Shown here: piece after piece, positions 1-10,760 of the stretch
Position numbering within the stretch: the first letter of the stretch is position 1
Layout: each line of letters begins with the position of its first letter
Source: Phalacrocorax aristotelis
Lineage: Eukaryota; Chordata; Aves; Suliformes; Phalacrocoracidae
Reading direction: 5' to 3'
NCBI RefSeq assembly: GCF_949628215.1
Contig: NC_134278.1
Location: 39,140,115 to 39,204,114, forward strand
DNA: 64,000 bases
Notes under the pieces: generated by a model
Database searches by the model: none
Seen by the model: only the letters and a program-made list of their open reading frames with translations
What the model was told of the DNA's origin: nothing
Program-made: the position numbers and the translations under genes

Positions 1-106
1 CACAATGTAAGTAAAAGGCTTCTGTATAATGCAGTAAGTTCCAATTCATTACAGATGTTTCAAAACCAGAAACAACCAGCAGTTAATTTTTTTTATTTTC
101 CTTAAG

Positions 107-193
107 GACAGTGAAGCTGATCTTCTTCAACAAAACAGAGGATGACATACTTTGGAGAAGCCAACTAGAGCAATTAGCTCTTAAAGATGAAAG
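107..193 (+). CDS. CYB5R4: CYB5R4 internal coding exon (third from last)
   Basis: Cytochrome b5 reductase 4 (Ncb5or) is an endoplasmic-reticulum NADH oxidoreductase with an N-terminal cytochrome b5 domain, a CS domain and a C-terminal FAD/NADH reductase domain. This exon encodes a piece of the NADH-binding lobe. After a partial codon it reads VKLIFFNKTEDDILW and then SQLEQLALKDE; the NKTEDDI.W block is typical of b5 reductases. The acceptor is taken as the AG at 105-106 after a T-rich tract. An AG at 109-110 is also possible but would shift the boundary by 4 nt. The donor is AG|GTATTT at 193/194, leaving two bases (AG) that join the G at 1900 to make an Arg codon. Upstream exons lie outside the window. 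Identification rests on remembered family sequence and on all three exons joining in frame. Confidence 0.9.
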
Positions 194-336
194 GTATTTA
201 AAAGTCTTGTGGAGATCACCTTGTACAATCCCAGCATACAGAAGAAGAAGGCTTAGGTTAACTGTATGACTTTAGCACAAAGACAGATCCCAATTCTGGA
301 AACTCTTGGATAAGAATTTAATGAGACCTATGGAGC

Positions 337-937
337 TGTGGTTTAACCCCAGCTGTCAACTAAGCTCCACCCAGCCACTCATTCACTCCCTCTCTGGGGG
401 GCTGGGGGAGAGAATCAGAAGGGTAAAAGTGAGAAAACTCATGGGTTGAAATAAAGACAGTTTAACAGGTAAAACAAAAAACCATGCACACAAGCAAAAC
501 AAAACAAGGAATTCATTCACTCCTTCCCATGGGCAGGCAGGTGTTCAGCCATCCCCAGGAAAGCAGGGCTCCATCACATGTAACAGTTACTTGAAGACAA
601 ATGCCATCACTCTGAATGTCTGTCTTCCCCCCTTCCCCCTTCTTCTTCCTCCAGTGTTCTGTGCTGAGCATGACGTCATATGGTGTGGGGCATCCCTTTG
701 GTCAGTTGGGGTCAGCTGTCCCAGCCATGTCCCCTCCCAGCTTCTTGTGCACCCCCAGCCTCCTCGCTGGTGGGGTGGGGTGAGAGGCAGAAAAGGCCTT
801 GACTCTGTGTAAGTGCTGCTCAGCAGTAATAACACAGGGATGTTTTCATCAACACTGTTTCCAGCACAAATCTACAACGCAGCCCTGTACCAGCTACTGT
901 GAAGAAAATTAACTCTATCCCAGCCAAAACCAGCACA
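337..937 (-). mobile_element. Solo LTR, avian ERVL-like family (copy 1), in a CYB5R4 intron
   Basis: Read on the minus strand the element starts TGTGCTGGTTTTGGCTGGG and ends GGGGTTAAACCACA, with TG...CA termini. It is 601 bp long and flanked by a near-perfect 5-bp target-site duplication: GGAGC at 332-336 and GGAGT at 938-942. It shares long blocks with the copies at 17818 and 26163, including ACACAGAGTCAAGGCCTTTT and the AACTGACCAAAGGGAT block. It carries the LTR-type AAACTGTCTTTAT region before its 3' end. No internal retroviral sequence adjoins it, so it is a solo LTR. It lies antisense to CYB5R4 in the 194-1899 intron. One 17-bp segment (831-847) is inverted relative to the other copies. 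Confidence 0.88.
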
Positions 938-1899
938 GGAGTGGAAGGAGGAGACTTCTCTATAGTGTCACTTAGGTGTGAAAATTATTATCTAGAAATT
1001 CAATGTTTATCTAGAAACTTAAAGTTTAGGCCTGTTTCTTTCATTTTTACTTACTGTCTAATTGTTGCATTTTTTCCTCAGTTACAATGTGATTATAGAT
1101 TAAAAGGCACTAGCGCATATGTAATGTTACCTTAGTTTAGCAGGTAGTTCTGTTCGGAGACATAAGAACATCAGATTGCCTTTTAATATCAGTACCCTTG
1201 TTTTTATCACTAGGTAAATTGTCACTGCTAGATTTTACATGGTGGAAGTATGTTTTGTTTATGCTTACTTAATTCTTAGCTGAAATTGTACAAACAAATT
1301 AATTTCACTTGTTCCTTCACAGCATTGAATTGAAAAATCAATATTATTTCGTAACCTGGTTGTGTCTGGCACATTGAAAGCTTCATAGTCTAGACATTGT
1401 GCAAATTTACAGTCAAACCCCTTTCTCCCTTTCACTAAGGAGCCTCAGATACAGAAGTGCTTGTGTTTTACTCAATAACTATGCTGTTAGTGGTTAAACC
1501 AGTGATAGTGTTTTCTCATTAATGAAATTGTACTGACATTTTCACAAGTTTGGCTAAGTGTTATTTCACTACTTGTGAAATAATGCATTTGTGTAAGTGA
1601 ATAATAGAACGATAAAATCTGTGCTTCAGTATCTTAATTGGTACCAGCTGTTTTTCTTTGTAAGGTGAAATAACAGCTAAAATTTTTAAGATTGAAAGAC
1701 TGGGTTAAATAATTAAATGCACAATACTGGAGGCAATTTGATTGATGTGATTGGTAGGAACAACTTAGTGTCTGTGATGACTGATACTGTGCCAGCAGGA
1801 GCCGAGTAGAACAAGAAAGTAATCATCACGGGAAATAAAATCTGCATTTTGTGTGGCAAGTCAGAGGCAATATTTCTGAAATATTCTTCTGCTTACCAG

Positions 1900-2064
1900 G
1901 TTTGAGGTTCAATTTGTTCTTTCACAACCAACAAAGGACTGGGTGGGTAAACACGGGAAGATTTCTTCATCTCTTCTCTGTGAGTTTGTGAAAAGAAGTA
2001 GAAAAGACTCCAAGGTGCTTATCTGCATCTGTGGTCCAACACCTTTTACAGAACAAGGAGTACA
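1900..2064 (+). CDS. CYB5R4: CYB5R4 penultimate coding exon
   Basis: This exon continues the NADH-binding half of the reductase domain. It begins FEVQFVLSQPTKDW and ends with VLICICGPTPFTEQGV. The CGPxPF element is the conserved C-terminal nicotinamide/FAD-proximal motif of the cytochrome b5 reductase family. The acceptor is a pyrimidine-rich tract ending CCAG at 1896-1899. The donor is CA|GTGAGT at 2064/2065, a near-consensus site. The frame is open throughout and the split codons at both ends join cleanly with the neighbouring exons. No stop or frameshift is seen, so the copy looks functional. Confidence 0.93.
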
Positions 2065-2957
2065 GTGAGTACTTTAAATGATGAATGGGAGAATGAGAAA
2101 TTTTTAAAAATTTGATCACCTAACTAGCTCTAATGTTTCTGACTTGGTAGTCTTTCAGAAATGGCCTTCTGTTTTCTGCTTTGTAAGAAAAGTTTCTAAA
2201 TCTTTTTAAAAATGAATTTATAAAAGCACCTGGCATTGTACTTAGGAGTGTATTTAGTGCGTAGGTAAGTAAATACCACCAATATGTAAATTTCATGAGC
2301 TCTAGTAAGTTGTCCAAAACTTTCTAAGAGCATCTCTTCAACAATGACCCTTTTTCCTCAAGGTTTTAAATGCTGCTTTTAATTTGATGTTCATAGAAAA
2401 GTTGTTACAACAAGAAGTAAGCTTTCTGTGTTGCTGTTAGCTTGAGAAATGAAATTACGAAAAGTAACATTCAAAGCAGCCGTCCCGTCACAGACACTTG
2501 TCTCAGTTTTTATTAATGCATTTATTTATGTCTGTACCTAATACTTCCCTTATTTTATATGTCATGTATTTAAAGATAAAAATCCCCTAACCTTCTCTTA
2601 CCCAGCTTCAAAATATTGAACCAATATGGACATCGCCTGCATTTCTGCAGCCCTACTGAAGTTGGGTGTATGGAGGGTGGAATTGGCCAATAATCATACT
2701 GCCTCTTGGGAAATCTGAGATACTTCAAATAGATATCTGCCTTTATTTTTAGAAATCTTTCAGTATCCTAGAAGATAATGTAGTATATATGGGCTCCTGG
2801 GCATGAAATGTTTTCTAAATGTATTTGCAAAGGTAAACTTCATTGTGCATGTCTGAATAAAAGCAAGACAGTGGTGCTGAAGTTATGCTTCCGCTGTGTC
2901 TGTGGTGGGGTTTGGGTTCCAAATATTAATATTAGAAATTTGACTTTTTACTTTCAG

Positions 2958-3012
2958 ATATCTGAAGGATCTTGGATACTCCCAGGAAGAGATACACGCT
3001 TTTAGTGCATAA
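2958..3012 (+). CDS. CYB5R4: CYB5R4 terminal coding exon with stop
   Basis: This is the last 17 coding residues of CYB5R4. Two bases (CA) from the previous exon plus the first A make Gln, then YLKDLGYSQEEIHAFSA and TAA at 3010-3012. The family C-terminus has the same shape: a short L-x-D-L-G/N-x-S/T-x-x-E/D-I-H-x-F tail ending in Ala. The acceptor is TTTCAG at 2952-2957. The three exons in this window give about 100 residues, the C-terminal fifth of a protein that is about 520 residues in mammals. Confidence 0.93.
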
Positions 3013-3560
3013 ACCCATACGAGGATATCAGTGTTTGTTTGTATAATTCAATCTTATTTATTTATCTTCATGACTTCAAGTGAGAAGCAATTTTGTAAGA
3101 CTTGAAATTTCACTCTTGGTACCAAACTGTTTCTTGGAAGAAATATCTCTTTGAAAAAAATTTTGTACTGTGTTTTATCTTGGTTTTGTAAATATTTTTC
3201 CTAATTCAGGGTATTAATTTATTGTAGAGGCAAGCAAAAATGTATAGTATACATTACGTGAAGTATTTCATGTTGTTGGTTCATGAGAATGCTTAAATTT
3301 ATGGTAAGCACTGATTTAAATTTTGACTCAAAGCTTCTTATTTCTTATTGTAGAGAGTCTTAAGAGCGATACTGTCCGAAGTTAATATTGCACTGTAACT
3401 CAGGTAACCAGTCCTTGAAAAATGTTCTTTTTCATCTGAAATCTTTGACTTGCAAGTGATGCAGATACATTTTTGGCTTTGTAAACAAAGAATTGAAGTA
3501 CCTTTGGTAAAATATAAAAATTTACATCAAATAATAAAAAAATACCAATTTTACATTACT
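3013..3560 (+). other. CYB5R4: CYB5R4 3' untranslated region (extent estimated)
   Basis: AT-rich sequence follows the CYB5R4 stop. The first good polyadenylation hexamer is AATAAA at 3533-3538, so cleavage is expected around 3550-3560. Another AATAAA at about 4709 could serve a longer isoform. The end is inferred, not observed. Confidence 0.5.
3533..3538 (+). terminator. Candidate polyadenylation signal of CYB5R4
   Basis: AATAAA about 520 nt after the CYB5R4 stop, in an A/T-rich context with T-rich sequence about 40 nt downstream (TTTTTTTGT near 3580). It is the first canonical hexamer after the stop codon. Confidence 0.45.
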
Positions 3561-6500
3561 TTATGCATTTTTGTAACTTTTTTTTGTATTTTCTATTTAT
3601 AATGTCACGCAGAAAGGTTTGCACAAACTTAGAGAACTCAGAACAGAGGCTCAGAGTCTTGGTCTCAATAACAATATAAAACAAACTTTCAATTAACAAT
3701 AATGAACAAAACTTACTGTGTGACCTCACTGGTACCGGACATCCCTTGTCATGAACCATTCTGAGGTTAAAACCATGACAGCGTATGGCCTGCAGATACC
3801 AGGGTAAGGACCATAGAAGTAACTAAAAATATTTGGCAGGTTGCAGTAATATTAAATGAGGCTATTTGAGTCAGTGGGTTTTTTTTACTCCAGTACTAAA
3901 AGCATGTTCTCACGAGGCAATCTGCTGTCTAAGAATATCTTGGAGAAAAAAGCAGCAAAGCGGCTACCCCCCTTCTAGATGTTGTCAGTAACATCTGTAG
4001 GCGTTGTTGCGTATGACATCTAGTACTGTTTGCATCCTTCTGTTGTGGTAAATGGGTATTTCTTCCTCCTAAGAAGCCAGACTTGTGGTTGTATCGTTAC
4101 TGCTTCAGCATTCATGAAAAATGTTTTAATAATACCCTTTAAAAAGGTTAAATTGCTATCTGACAGTGACTGGCTATGCTAAACTGAGCTGTCGTCCCAT
4201 CAGTGCCCTCTCATTTATTAGACTTGAAGTTAGAAAATGATCTGGTTGTCAGTCATTGCCCCTAGGTTACAAGTTATTTCAGAAGAGACAGTGGTAGTGT
4301 CATCATCTTGTCATCTAGAAGGATCTAAATGTTTTCAGTTATAATTTTGCAATGCATTATTTTTGGAGATTTGTACTAAAAAGCTCTGAACAGGTTTCTC
4401 TTCTGCTGGAAGAGAAAAACAAAGCAGTCACTGAGTTTTATTGGTTTTTTTTCCTGTCCCAAATGCAAGATTACTGTGGTGACTTAAAAAAATTACATTT
4501 TAGTGTTAATGACTAAACCTTACATCTCCCATAGGATACTGAGGAATTCCTCATGTTCCTGTCACCCAGGATCTGATGGGATGGTTTCCAGTGTAAAAGA
4601 ATTTAATAATTGCCTCGCCCTCAGGCTTTTTGCCTTTAACAGGTTACTTTGCCAATATCCTGCCCTTGGTGCTTTGATTGTTCTTATTTGCCTTTATCCA
4701 AAGGGATGAAATAAAGTGCTTTGGGTAAGTAGCTGTTGTGACATGGTACATCAATGACTTTATCCTTTGCCATAGGGCACAGGCCATATTTGTCAATGGA
4801 TGATGACTTCTCGAAGGCTTCATGCAGTCCAGGTGGTGACCATGGACATGGAGCTTCTTCAGAGTAGGTCTAGAAGCTCATGCAGTTAATGCGCATCCCC
4901 TTTGGTTTCTGAAAGTTTATTTTCAGTCTGGTTACTACTGGTAATTGCTGTTTGTAGTTGCAGCTTGAAGAAAGTTGTGCTGTTGGAGACTTTAGGGCTG
5001 TCATCCTGAAGCAAGGCAGACCCTGGAGCAATTGGTTATGTTCAGTGTCATAAGGTGTGTGGATCTTAAATACATAAAAGGTGAAGCAAGGAAAGCAACC
5101 AAATTGGTAGCTGCCCTTGCAAGTCCAACAAGAGACTGAGTGCAGAGGTGTTCTGCTGTGGTTGTTCTTCTAGGTCAGATCTTCATGGGGTTGGAGTAAA
5201 CTTCTTGGGTCTTGGGCTGTGTCTGTCCACAGGGGAAAGAGGAGTTTGTTTCCAGGGCTTGTTGAAACGGTATTGTTCCTGGAAATCTGGCTTAGTAAAG
5301 GGGAGAGGTTGGAGATTCCTGCACGAGATTATCCATGAATCAATGTGAAGTTATCATTTGGACCAGTGCACTGCAGGGATCCCATTGCACTGGGGGCAAG
5401 AGGGCAGCTGATGATCCTGGGGTGCAACAAGTTGAGCATGAAATAGTGAGCGAGTGTTTCTGCTTTCTTTGGTATGATCGAATAGACTTGTCAAATTGTC
5501 TGTTTTAAGTAATAAAGAACTAGTATTCCTATGCAGAGCTTCATCCTTTGGTTTTTTGACTGTGACAAATTATAATCAATTAGTGTGGAATTTATTATCT
5601 TTTTTGTTGTTGTTGAAATGGAGGTTTTCCAATGTATCTGCACTCTGGTTGTGTTGTGGTGGCATCTAGTTCTCAACAAGTACCAAGGTTTTCTTGCAGC
5701 TTCTGGCAGTTACATTCCATGGTTTTTTCTTACACAGGAAGAGACCAATACTTTCTGGAAGTTAAAAAAAAACAAACTCCATACATATATCCAACATTTG
5801 TAACTGATGTTTCCCTAGCTAGATTTTCAGACTGTGGTATAAGTTTTTCAGATTCGCACATCTCTCGGGATGTGACATACTAATTTCCTGAAAAATGGGG
5901 GGGTGGGGTTTGTCCTGTCCTGGTACAACTTGCCGTTCTTTAGCATTAGTTCAGTGACTTGCCTTGTTGAAATTGAATGGATCTTCCCATAAGCTTTCTG
6001 TTGGTTAAAATGACTTTACAGTAAGTTTGTGCTCAGCAAAATGTTGAAGCTGGACTGCAGATTCAGAGTTATTGGATGGGAAGAGGAGAGAGAGAACAGG
6101 CTCTCATGTGCTGTGCAGAGATTGACCAGAAAAGAGCTATGTTTCCCTGGGAAGTAAGACTAAAAGTGGGAAATGACATCAGAAGAGTATTCTCCTATTA
6201 CCTGCCAACGTCAGATAAATACTGTCTTGAATTGACGCTCTGTGCCATCTCTGGATGGTATTTCACCAAGAAACAAACCCGTTTCAGTTTTCCAAGAGGA
6301 TATTTGAAACACTTATCAAAAGGCACTGGGTTAATTACTGTGTTGTCAGGGTCAAACAGGGAACTTGTATGGAAAATCCTTTATGGGGAAAAAGGGACAT
6401 GTGCAGTCTCCTAGCAATTTGCTTGGAACATATACTTGGATAAACTCTTCATGTAATTTGTTACGTTTACAGCTATAGATACATATTTTTTTGTAATTAA

Positions 6501-7068
6501 AACAGTAGCTTGAAGAAGTAAACACTTGAGTACAGTATATTAAGTCTGCCAAGAGACTATTCATAAAATATTTAGGTTTGTCCACATGTGAGAAACTTGA
6601 AAAATACAGTAGTTAATACAGTGTTTATATTGCATTTTGTTGTTGAAGACACAGATTTAAATCCCAATTACGCATTGCAATGCATTACTAAGACTTTTAT
6701 AGCTAGCTGCTGCATGCTGCTGATAATGAAAAGGGATGATAAATTGTAACAATTATTTGCCAGCTGTATTTTTTAAAACTCAGCTTCTTGGGTTTTTTTT
6801 GCCCGTAGTAAATGTGAGAAAGACAACTGCTTATAGGAAAATCCAGTTTGCAGATATATCAGTCCTAGTTCTGGAATACTTACATATTCAAACACTGATT
6901 AAAACAAGGTCAGAGAGCCAATGTGAAGTGGCGTAGTTGATCAGCTCTCTGCTGCTGCTAAAGGAGATGTTTATATGTTCATTAAGAGACAATTGCTTAT
7001 AGAAAAGCGTTCTTAATAAAACCACCCAGTAAATACAAGGAATTTGAAGAATGCAGTCATTCATTAGC

Positions 7069-7125
7069 AAAAAAAAACAAAAACAAAAACAAAAAAAAAA
7101 AAAAAAAAAAACCACAAAAAACAAC
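7069..7125. repeat. A-rich simple repeat, (CAAAA)n grading into poly-A
   Basis: A nearly pure A tract of about 57 bp with interspersed single C bases at 5-6 bp spacing in its first part. No retroposon body is visible immediately 5' of it. Confidence 0.9.
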
Positions 7126-7704
7126 TCCCAAAACATTCTAATGTTTTGTTTACACAGTGTTTATTATTTCACTGCATCAGTTGTTCTGACTCTTCTGGAG
7201 GAGATTCATTACACAGGTGGAAAAGTTTGCTTTCTTCTTCCCACGCATTTCTTGTTTTTCTGAGCGAAATTGATTTTGGGGAGAAGCCACAGAAACCTCC
7301 ACGTAGGTGTATCTTTTACCATACTAGCCCTTAGCTGCTCTTCTAGAAAAATTCCTGCATTACAGAACTGTGCAACACCCACCTTATTTTAAAAGATGGT
7401 CATAAATTTTGTGTGTCAGTGACCTCAACATCAGCGGTTCATCACGCTACATGCAGGTGAAATAAACAGTTTCTTCTCCTTCACAAGAAGGTGTATTATC
7501 AGTGTCTTGGAAATATATCTATCTTCTGCCTTTTACGTAAGACTGCTACATCTTGATTGTGCAGTTTTAAAAACCAACCAAGCAAAACCGAACTAAAGCA
7601 TAAACCCACCACACAGATCTGTGGAACTTGTGCCCACAAAATCTGCACATTAAATCGCAATTTGAATGGGAATTTTCAGAAAGAAACGTTTTTATATGAA
7701 CTCA

Positions 7705-8220
7705 CTATCTCATAAAATGCTGCCATAGAAGATGACTGATGCATTTCCCCTCTCTCATTCTTCTCTTGCGGATAAGTCTGTAACGTTGGCTTTTTGAGCT
7801 GCGTGGTTTGGTAAAAGAATAGTCCCCAAATGTTTCAATTCCAGCTACAGTCTTCATTGCTCTGGCCTTGTCAAGGGTGATATCCCTGTGGTGATCCCGT
7901 TTAGACCACTTCGGGAGGACCTTTCTGAGCATGGCATTCTACATTTCCAATTGGGAAAATACCTATTTAAGCATCTTTTCGCAACGCTTGAAATCCAGAT
8001 CATATCCAAGTGTGTAGTTGCGAGCAGTCAGAATTTGACATCTGTAGTGGAGGGACACTCGCTCCCAAGTTCCAGAGTGGGCTTTCTGGTGACATGAGCA
8101 GCGTTGCTTGTTTCCCCCAAGATAGGCTCTCAAAACTTCAGGCACTTTGAGGATTTTTAGGATGTAATTTGGGATGAATAGTCTACTTCTGAAAGCCTCT
8201 GATTTCCTTTGAAGTTTTGA
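7705..8220 (-). pseudogene. Unidentified protein-like stretch, possible retropseudogene remnant
   Basis: On the minus strand an open frame runs from about 8220 down to a TAG at 7963. It reads RLFIPNYILKILKVPEV, then NKQRCSCHQKAHSGTWE and NYTLGYDLDFKRCEKMLK. About 30 bp further on, a second frame (7932-7705) continues with VLPKWSKRDHHRDITLDKA and KSQRYRLIRKRRMREGK. Both translations are rich in charged residues, Tyr, Trp and Cys and read like a former protein broken by one frameshift. I recognise no family, and no intron signals or poly-A tail are obvious. Two adjacent open runs of 75-85 codons could also occur by chance. I would not call it a functional gene. Confidence 0.25.
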
Positions 8221-8782
8221 ATAGATCTGTTATTACTCATAACTTCCTTTGCACGAGTATCTTAGCAACAAATGGCCGTTTGACATTATTTCAACTTTCT
8301 AATCTAGATATGATACTGGTTGTTAAAAGTGGCTGAAGTGTGACTTTAAGTTTTACTTATATTGTTCTAATACTTGAAAGACTTGTTGCAGATTATAAAT
8401 TCTATAATAAATTCCTGAAGTGATGAATATCAGGCTGAACATCTAAAATCAAGGCTAATTAATATTGAACAAGTTAAAATGTTTTTTTTGAAGGCAGTGA
8501 TGCTCATGGTCTGCCTGTTTGCATTAGGTAGCGTCACAGCCTTATGTGGCTGTTAAAATAGAGCTGCTGACCATCTGCATTTCTCCTGTCATTAACCTTT
8601 ATTGTGGGTGATGTGATCAAACTGGCACATTCCTGCAACTGTTCTGTGTTCCTGTGTGAGCTGGTGTTTATAAGGCATATTGCAAAGCGGCTTCCATGAC
8701 TTCTAAAACATGCCAGAGAAAAAAAAAAAAAGGTACTTTAAATCCTCAGATGAGTGCTTCCAGCACAGTTCTTGAATAGGAT

Positions 8783-8915
8783 TCTGTGGAAACGTTGGCT
8801 GGAAGAGCCCCCTGGAGATGTGGTGCAGTCTCTGTCCCCCCTGGGGCTTTCAAGACCTGACTGGATGCAGCCCTGAGCGCCCTGGTCTGCACTGGAGACT
8901 TCTTGAGGCTGCTTC
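8783..8915 (+). repeat. Short CR1 LINE fragment
   Basis: The core TTTCAAGACCTGACTGGATG followed by CAGCCCTGAGCGCCCTGGTCT matches the characteristic CR1 3' region. The upstream part (about 8783-8840) is weaker and may belong to another fragment. Confidence 0.6.
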
Positions 8916-10417
8916 ACACCTAGTTTATCCTTTCATTCTATGAATGCGTGCACAAACTTACCTTTCTGCGGTAACAATTCCTGTTACTTCATAGTTCAGT
9001 TTCATGCAGATTCTGTTGTTAGAGAGTATAACCCACCCATCACATTCTGAAGACCGCATACCTCCTCTGTTTTTCATAATTTTTCACATCTGTATTCACT
9101 TAACCTGTTGTTTTGCAGTGAGGATGAAGGCAGCAGTAGCATATTTTTTCCTTGAAGCATACAGCCATCGGAGTGTCATAGCCATATAAATAACAAGCAA
9201 CTTTGCCTGTGGTATTGGATTACTGGACAAAATTTGTAAATTTGGATACTTGAGTGTCCAGCACAGTGTATTTTCTCCGTAACATCCCTTTACTTATGGT
9301 ATGGTAGCTAGTCCACGTAGGAAAAATTTCATTCATAAAAAGGAGGAATTCTTATGATTTAGAGTTGTCTGGATATTCAGTGGCTGTATCTGGCTTTTTT
9401 AATGTGTCCCTCTTTTAATACCTGCAAATCGGATTAAGACTTTGTATCACATTTAATGGTTTTAGAGATAGAAATTGATAACAGAGGGTAGAAAAGTATT
9501 CTTTAGATACTTTTTTTTTAAATTCTCTCATAATTCCAGTCATATTCTCTTTGCTGAAAGTAATAGAAAATAGGTCGTGTTTATGTATATTGATGCCGGG
9601 TTTTTACAAAAGTAAATCCTGATAGACAAGAACTGGGTGATTAGAGATCACAGGTGAAAGCTTGCAGAGACAGTAATAACCAAATAATGTAGCTGGAAAG
9701 CAGTGTGTGTGTTTGTATGAAACTATACTCATGTATTACAAATGAGAGGGGCAAAAGCCTTGTCAGTGAAGTCACTGGGCTCAGCCGAACGGTTTTCCTT
9801 TGATAAAACAGAGAAGGGATAAATCGTGTGCGCCTCTAACACGAGTAGGTCAAAGCAAAGACGCCCATTAGTAGGAACACGTGGCAATTAGCTGCAGCAG
9901 ATGAGCTGCTGCCTGTGTTCCCTCACGTGGCTGGGCTGAGCCGATAGCTGGGTGCTGGCGAAAGGGGTGGTGCTAGCCTCCATGGCCTCTCCTGCAAGCT
10001 GTGGACAGCTCGGCTCAGTAAAGAGCCTGGAGGAGGTCCTTCAGCCCCTTAAACTAGTGCTTTTTCATTGGTTCCTTCTTCTGGGTAAGTTCTTTACCGC
10101 CTTGAGTTGATTCAACTTGCCAAGAGGAGTGAGATGAATATCAAGGCTGACACAAGGGAAAGGGTGAAGTATGCAGCTGGGTTTGCTCAGATACTTGTAG
10201 ACAGCATTTGTTAAAAAAGAAAATGTAATTAATTTAGTGGGAAGTTGGCCCATGGAGGGGAATTGTATCTCCCAGCCGGGACACTCGGTTGCTGACTGTT
10301 TGGCGACAGGAGGCCCTGTTGCAGTGGCCTTTGCAGCAGCGTCATCAGCTGGACTAGGTGAGACTCTCGAAACCAGTTCTGCAGAATGCATTGTTATTGA
10401 CTTTCTTCAGTACAGAC
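8916..10417. other. Intergenic, nothing recognised
   Basis: Unique-looking sequence between two CR1 fragments. No long open frame, RNA gene or repeat family could be recognised. Confidence 0.55.
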
Positions 10418-10760
10418 AAAGCATCTCTTCAATACTTCAAATATCTGAAGGATGGGCGTCAAGAGGATGGGACCAGACTCATTTCAGTGGTGCCCAATGA
10501 CAGGACAAGGGGCAATGGGCACAAGTTGGAACACAGGAAGTTCCACCTAAACATGAGAAAAAACTTCTTTCCTGTGAGGGTGACAGAGCAGGGGCACAGG
10601 CTGCCCAGGGAGGCTGTGGAGTCTCCTTCCCTGGAGACATTCAAAACCTGCCTGGACACGTTCCTGTGCCCCCTGCTCTAGGTGTGCCTGCTCAAGCAGG
10701 GGGGTTGGACAAGATGGTGTCCAGAGGTCCCTTCCAACCCCCAGCATTCTGTGATTCAAT
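10418..10760 (+). repeat. CR1 LINE 3' fragment
   Basis: The run includes CTCATTTCAGTGGTGCCCAA, GACAGGACAAGGGGCAATGG, ACTTCTTTCCTGTGAGGGTG, CAGGCTGCCCAGGGAGGCTG, TTGGACAAGATGGTGTCC and CCCTTCCAACCCCCAGCATT, then CTGTGATTC. These are the standard order of blocks at the 3' end of avian CR1 in sense orientation. Small open frames over this interval are by-products of the repeat. Confidence 0.92.

Larger units (their letters stand above)
3561..8782. other. Intergenic, no recognised gene
   Basis: AT-leaning unique sequence downstream of CYB5R4. Open frames of up to 112 codons occur (for example 6076-6414 +), but none resembles a known protein and none has supporting splice structure. It holds an A-rich simple tract at 7069-7125 and the unidentified protein-like minus-strand stretch at 7705-8220 listed separately. 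Confidence 0.6.

Noticed and set aside
6076-6414. 112-codon + strand open frame downstream of CYB5R4
   Set aside because: No similarity recognised, no promoter or splice evidence, and length within chance.
10358-10681. Open frames of 60-107 codons on both strands
   Set aside because: They coincide with a CR1 3' fragment and are decayed LINE 3' sequence, not host genes.
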